Made by a program: the position numbers and the translations under genes
Part shown: positions 58,461 to 64,000 of the stretch, in pieces
Layout of the letters: each line of letters begins with the position of its first letter
Position numbering within the stretch: position 1 is the first letter of the stretch
Notes under the pieces: model-generated
What the model was told of the DNA's origin: nothing
The model's database searches: none
The model's input: only the letters and a program-made list of their open reading frames with translations
From: Capra hircus
Taxonomy: Eukaryota > Chordata > Mammalia > Artiodactyla > Bovidae
DNA: 64,000 bases
Direction: 5' to 3'
Assembly: GCF_001704415.2 (NCBI RefSeq)
Contig: NW_017189517.1
Location: 12,349,167-12,413,166, forward strand

Positions 58461-59214
58461 ATGATGACAAAGATGTTGTTGATGTCATTTTTGACATCAT
58501 TTTTCTCTCTGGAGGCTTTGTGCCTGCTGTTCCCTCTATGCCGCCGGCTCTAACTCCCATCTCAGTCAATTCTATCTACCCTTCACAATGCAACGTAATC
58601 ATCACCTCTTCCAAGGAGTTTTCTTAGTTTCCTCCTCTCTGGGAGTTCCTTTGTGCTTCCATCGCACCCTGGGTGGAACTGAGAGATGGTATATTTCCTA
58701 TCAAGGTGTTAGTCATGTAGCTTCTTCACTGTCTGCATTTTCAGTGCCCAAGCTCTGGAGGCCACTGCTCTCAGAAAATTCACTCTGAGCACAATCTTTC
58801 TCTTTTTTCATTTCCAAAAAATGAACATTTAATAGTGCTCATATTTGAGTCTCTTCTTTTCCAATAACTGAAGTTGGCTATTTCCATTTCTTCTTTACTT
58901 TCCCCTTCAGTGAGTGCCATCCATGTATTGGGAGTTGGCATTGGACGTCACCCATATGTCATTCTGTGCAGCCTTCTTCAGGACCCTGCCAAGGTGCATT
59001 AGTTCTCTTTATAGATGGGGAAAGCAAGGCTCTGAGGATTTAAAGAGATTTGTCCAAAGTCACAGCTGGATGCTTCATGAGGTGTCTTGTTGCCTATGAA
59101 TCTTTCCTACTGCTGGCTGGGCCAGTGGCAGTTGACAAGGGTATCCATTTGGAGGCAGGATCAAGAAGCATCAGGCAATCAATCAATCTGCCAGACAAAG
59201 GTAGAAAAATATCA

Positions 59215-59390
59215 TGGCCCTGTCACTCACTGACTGTAAGCTTAGCCCATTTAACACACCTCTGTTTTCTCATTTCCTCATCTGTAAATTGTGGGTGATA
59301 ATAGTTTCAATCTCATATAGTTACACAATACATTAAAAATATTTAGCACAGTACCTGGCACATGGTAAGCACTCAATTAACGTTGCCCAT
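59215..59390 (+). repeat. MIR ancient SINE
   Basis: Forward MIR: ctgttttctcatttcctcatctgtaaattgtggg ... tagcacagtacctggcacatggtaagcactcaa. Confidence 0.75.
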
Positions 59391-59436
59391 TGTTTTTGGG
59401 AAACAGAGGTGAGGCCAAATTATTAATAATATTACT

Positions 59437-59994
59437 GGCGTGTGTGCATGCTCAGTCGCTTCAATCGTGTCTGACTCTTTGTGACCCTATGGACTATAGT
59501 CTACCAGGTACCTCTGTCCATGGGATTTTCCAGGCAAGAATACTGGAGTGGGTTGCCTTCTCCTCCAAAGGATCTTCCCAACCCAGGGATTGAACCTGTG
59601 TCTCCTGCAGCTCCTACATTCCAGGCAGATTCTTTTTGGCTGAGCCACTAGTGCTGTGCTGTGCTTAGCCGCTTCAGTCATGTCTGACTGTTTGCAACCT
59701 ATGGGCTGTAGCCCACCAGGCTCGTCTGTCCATGGGGATTCTCCAGGCAAGAATACTGGAGTGGGTTGCCATTCTCTTCTCCAGGGGATCTTCCCAACCT
59801 AGGGATCGAACCCAGGTCTCCTGCATTGTAGGCGGATTCTTTACCAGATGAGCCACCAGGGAAGCCCAAGAATACTGGAGTGGATAGCCTGTCCCTTCTC
59901 CTAACCCAGGGATCTTCCCAACCCAGGAACTGAACTGGGGTTTCCTGCATTGCAGGTGGATTTTTTTTTACCAGCTGAGCTACTAGGGAGGCCC
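59437..59994 (-). mobile_element. Composite array of three Bov SINE units
   Basis: Reverse orientation throughout: unit 1 at 59437-59650 (full Bov-tA), unit 2 at 59653-59868 (full Bov-tA), unit 3 at 59869-59993 (tRNA head plus partial Bov-A). A perfect 12-bp target duplication AATAATATTACT (59425-59436, 59995-60006) encloses all three. Units 2 and 3 repeat the dimer layout seen at 25986-26274. Confidence 0.9.
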
Positions 59995-60006
59995 AATAAT
60001 ATTACT

Positions 60007-61313
60007 ACTGCTAATAAAGCCAACAGGGCATAAACCTGTAGCAGTTTCAAGCTAAGTCAGGTACGGGGTTTGGACACCGGGAGGGCATCCTGACCTAGAC
60101 AGGGTGTCAGCAGCTCTCAATGGTCAGAATTAAGTACAGAGTCAAAAAGACAAGAAGTTAGTTGAAATGGTGACAAGTCTTTAAATAAACCACTCTGTCA
60201 TTTCATCCTTTCACAGAGAGGCCAAGCCAGTCAGGGGCACGCCCCAGCCTTTGCAAGGTACACTGGTACAATGCTTTGGAGCTGGGGATTTTAAAAGAGA
60301 TGATAGCTCCAAAGCATTGGGAATGTCTCACAAGTAACACATGTTCACTGTGGAAAAACAGAAACCACCGAGACACAAAAAGTTTAAAAATAAATATAGC
60401 CACTATTAATATGTCTATGTTTAGCTCTTTCTATAGTTTTCCTCTGCAGATGTAATTTTTAACAAAATGGAAATCATCCTGTGAATACAAATTTTTCTTA
60501 AGTTAAAAGTACATCTTGAATATCTTTTCATGTCATCAAGTACTCCTCCACAAGAGAATTTCTTAAATCTGTCCAAATGTCATTTTGATCATACAGCCAC
60601 AAATGATCAAAATGAGAAAGAACAGACAGGGAATCCAAGAGACTGGTGCATCCTTGTGAGAAGCTCGTGGATATGCTCAGCTTTGAAAAAGGATGAGTTC
60701 AATAGCAGGCAAGACAGGATTCCAAGCACTGCATCTCAGTGGCATCTGCAAATCTGATCATGGTGTCTTTTTGATATTTTCTCATTCACTGATGGTGGCA
60801 GCCATGATAGTGTGCATTGCCAACCTCAGCTCTAGAGAACGTGATTGACCAAGGGCCCCAGAGCTGCTGTGGTCTGAGAGCCTTTGCCGAATTTGATTTC
60901 TCTCCTTTGCTCCACGGGGTCAGACCGACATTGCAGTGTGAGGCCATTTGCAGCCACTCCAGCTCTTGCCTTGCCCCCATTTTCTCAAACGGGTGTTTCC
61001 TCAGATGAAATTTTTGCACACTGAATCCTGTCTTGATCTCAGCATCTTGCAGGACCCGATCTAGCAAACTGATGAACGGGAACAGATGAGAGCTGGCATC
61101 AGCGCTCACTGCATGTGAGTGTCTCACTGCAGTTACCACTGAGCCAGCAGAAGCTGCTGTGGACCTGCGATGACCCTGCAACATTGGGTCCTGATCCACC
61201 TACACCTGGTCAGCGCCATTTGGCTCAGCTAAATCCCTGGGGCTGCCAGGAACCAAATCTACTTCTTGGATACTGACTGACAACTAAGGCTTTGTGGAAA
61301 ATGTTTCTCTTTT
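60007..61313. other. Intergenic stretch, no recognised element
   Basis: About 1.3 kb. A 137-codon minus-strand open frame (60786-61199) has no recognisable motif. No gene is supported. Confidence 0.4.
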
Positions 61314-61552
61314 AAAAATTGCAGCTGTCCTCAGTGTTCATTGCAGCACTATTCATAATGGCCAAGACATGGAAGCAACCTAAATGTCCATTGACAGAGC
61401 AATGGATAAAGGAGATGTAGTGTGGATGTACAATGAAATGTTACTCAGCCATAAAAAGAATGAAATAATGCCATTTGTGGCAATATGGATGGACTAGAGA
61501 TTGTCATACTGAGTGGAGTGAATCAGCCAGAGAAAGACAAATATCACATTGT

Positions 61553-61666
61553 TGATTAGGAGACAGTTGTGTCCAATTCCTTTTGATCCCTTGGACTCTA
61601 GCCCACCAGACTCCTCTGTCCATGGGATTCTCCAGGCAAGAACACTGGAGTGGGTTGCCATTTCCT
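61553..61666 (-). mobile_element. Bov-A SINE nested in L1, truncated
   Basis: Reverse BovB-derived unit only (gattaggagacagttgtgtcc ... gcaagaacactggagtgggttgccatttcc). The tRNA head is absent. Confidence 0.8.
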
Positions 61667-61789
61667 ATCATATCACTTATATGTGGAATCTAAAACGATG
61701 ATACATAAAACATTTACAAAACAGAAACAGACTCACAGATTTCGAAAACAAACTTATGGTTACCAAAGGGGAACGTTGGCGGGGGATGA

Positions 61790-62001
61790 TGGTGTGGTTT
61801 AGTCGCTAAATCGTGTTCAACTCTTGGGACCCCATGGACTATAGCCTGCCAGGCTTCTCTGTCCATGGGATTTCTCAGGCAAGAATACTGGAATGGGTTG
61901 CCATTTCCTTCTCCAGGGGATCTTCCCATCTCAGGGATCAAACCAGGGTCTCCTGCATTGCAGGCAGATTCTTTACCCACTGAGTCACCACAGAAGCCCC
62001 A
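61790..62001 (-). mobile_element. Bov-tA SINE nested in L1
   Basis: Full reverse copy from tggtttagtcgctaaatcg to gagtcaccacagaagcccc, placed in the G-rich part of the L1 3'UTR. Confidence 0.9.
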
Positions 62002-62276
62002 AAGGTAGGGGAGAGAGGGATAAACTAGGAGGTTGGAATTAACATGTACACACTACTATAAATAAAATAGATAATCAACAATGACCTACTGTATAGCATA
62101 GGTGTATTCTACTCAATATTCTGTAATAGCATGGAGAAGAATCTGAAAAAGAATAGATATATGTACATGTATATAAGTGTACCACTTTACTGTCCACCTG
62201 AAACTAATGCAACATTATTAATCAACAATAATGCAAAATAAAAATGATCAAATTTATGAAAAATTGCAGGTGTCCT

Positions 62277-64000
62277 AGCTCAATTATGGTTTATGAAACT
62301 AGCCAATCCTCCTCAAAGGCCAGCCTGATTGAGCAGCTACAACTTGACCCAGATGACATGGCATCCGCGTATCCAGCTCTTTGGTTAAAGCCATTGCTCT
62401 CAGTATCACCACTGCACTCGCCAATAATTACAAGAGCTTACATTTATTGAACACTTAATTTGTGTCAGGCATCATGCCAAACATCATGCATGCCACATCT
62501 CATTTGATTCTCTTAGCTACTCTGTAAGGTAAGTCCTATTTTTCCCCCAGAGAAGTTAAGTGTTCTCGGAAAACCACAAAACTAATAAATGGGAAGATTT
62601 AAAGTCAGGTCGATCTCATTTCATAGTCCATGCTCTTAACTACTAGAATGAACACACCTGGAACACATTATGAAAGCTTTTCTTGCCAGTGATAAGTCCA
62701 GGTCAGGACTCAGGCTTCACTCACTCAGCATTATTGCTTGATAGCAACCTTCTCCAGGCCCAACTTCCACTCTGAGATGGGAAGAGGTGCTGGATGGGGA
62801 GGACTTGGATAAGAAGTTGGATCTGGTTTGTCATGCAGGGAAGTATGTAGGTGAGGAGACAGCAGGTGGATTCTAATCCCAACGAGCCAGCTATCAGAGG
62901 GGCTAGGATTAGAGAAAAGACTGTCCATTTCACACTTCACATTTAGGGACACCATGCTCAGGAATGACCTAACCGAGCAATCATAGGCTGCAAGCATCAA
63001 AGTAAACAGAAATTATTAGGCAAGGCTTTTCTCCCCAAAGTCCAGAGTGATTTTACCCAGAGTCCTTATTTGTCCCATTAATACCACTTCATGGCATCGT
63101 GACTGCCTTAATTGCTGCCATCCTTCCCTCATCAGATGATTGTGATGTATAGCACTGCCTCCACCCCCATGATGGCTCAACTAGCGCCCAAGTACATGCT
63201 GACCATCATTTGAGTCCATTAGGAAACCACTGAGTATCTCTTCAGCCACCCGGCCCACGCTGATGCTGGGCGCTTGATAGTTGAGTATTAGCTGCGATCA
63301 CTGGCAGTGTCAGGCCGCTGGCTGCTCCCGTTCTTAGTGCTTTCTTCCTTCTGGCTTCTCCATTTCAGCAGTGTGGTGACATAGCTGGTTGTGCTTCAAT
63401 GAGGTCTCTCTTGTTGACACTGAAGTCAAGATGGGCTTAGTAGCTGTGTCTCCACGCCACCGGCAAATAAGCAAGAAGAGTTAAGACTGTGGTTGTCTAG
63501 GATATGGGAATATTTGGGCAGTTCAGTAAGTCTTTATCAGGCCCTTATTGTGTACCTCTAACTGGGTTAAGTGCTGAAGGGAGGGGGTGGAGAAAGACAG
63601 AGAAAATCTTTTCCGTGATCCTCTTCCTCCTCCTCCTCATCACTACAGTTTATCAAGCACCTACCACATGGTACTGGCATACATTATCTCAGCATTCCGA
63701 GCAGCCTTCTGAGAAGCACTGTACCCATATTACAGATCAGGAAACTGACTCACACAGCAGTCAGCTGAATCATTTCTCCAAGTTCATATGTAACTAGTAT
63801 AGGACACAAACCAATGCCTACCCACAAGTGAATCATGTTCTAATAGTTTTAGTCAACATTATGAAAGAGTATATGGCAAACTAACCAATGTAATAAAATC
63901 CAGAGTTACAAGACACATTGCTGATAAATGTCATGGGATGGGAAGGAAGAAATTAAGGAGCAGCAACTATGTCATGGAAGACTCCTGAAGAACATGCAGT
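62277..64000. other. Intergenic stretch with MIR remnants
   Basis: No gene. Reverse MIR cores lie at about 62430-62650 and 63640-63800. A poly-CTC run lies at about 63622-63640. The rest is unique-looking. Confidence 0.45.

Larger units (their letters stand above)
57196..59424. other. Intergenic stretch with MIRs
   Basis: No gene; open frames up to 127 codons (57225-57608) lack any recognisable domain. MIR copies lie at 57825-58050, 58250-58460 and 59215-59390. Confidence 0.45.
61332..62258 (+). mobile_element. L1 LINE 3' region with two nested SINEs
   Basis: Forward L1: ttcattgcagcactattcataatggcc, aatatggatggactagag, then the 3'UTR (ttatatgtggaatctaaaac, ctactgtatagcatag). An 18-bp target duplication with one mismatch (aaaaattgcagctgtcct at 61314-61331, aaaaattgcaggtgtcct at 62259-62276) fixes the borders. 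Two reverse Bov SINEs interrupt it. Confidence 0.9.

Noticed and set aside
59437..59994. Direct repeats resembling a CRISPR-like array
   Set aside because: The regularity comes from tandem SINE units. The sequence is eukaryotic and the spacing is uneven.
60786..61199. 137-codon minus-strand open frame
   Set aside because: No motif, no splice context and no known homologue. Treated as a chance frame.

Overview
The window is a piece of a ruminant (bovid) nuclear genome, almost certainly from the X chromosome. The repeats identify the lineage: BovB LINE fragments on both strands, Bov-tA/Bov-A SINEs (tRNA-Glu head joined to a BovB-derived tail), CHR-2-type SINEs, a mariner MITE of the bovine type, and a short block with the exact 31-bp periodicity of the pecoran satellite I family. 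I cannot separate cattle from other bovids by eye. The X assignment rests on the single gene present, whose mammalian orthologue is X-linked.

Only one protein-coding gene can be supported: the 3'-terminal exon of HS6ST2 (heparan-sulfate 6-O-sulfotransferase 2) on the + strand. Its splice acceptor ends at 35196, the coding part runs 35197-36094, and the 3'UTR extends to a poly(A) signal at 38313-38318. The exon carries the C-terminal half of the catalytic domain, including the 3'-phosphate (PAPS) binding loop, and the variable Gln/Asn-rich tail. The tail is encoded by a clean 12-nt (4-codon) tandem array.

Layout: 1-35196 is most likely intron of HS6ST2. It contains BovB fragments (1406-1880, 7746-7990, 19703-22265, 26536-26790, 27568-28180, 31694-32088), SINEs, L1 pieces, a satellite I relic (about 2686-2945), a mariner hairpin (2005-2084), a 25-N assembly gap (18012-18036) and several AT-rich, repeat-poor stretches that could hold non-coding regulatory elements. 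35197-38331 is the terminal exon. 38332-64000 is downstream intergenic sequence with no supported gene, dense in nested L1/BovB/SINE insertions. Many of these still show target-site duplications, so their order of insertion can be read.

Nothing here looks like a novel multi-gene system. The most interesting signals are the in-frame minisatellite in the HS6ST2 tail, a near-identical 107-bp duplication pasted into a BovB copy 1.3 kb from its likely source, a long 12-bp-TSD-flanked composite SINE array, the mariner hairpin of the type that gave rise to large bovine microRNA families, and inverted (twin-primed) LINE insertions. Open reading frames elsewhere are short and fall mostly in LINE remnants or random sequence.
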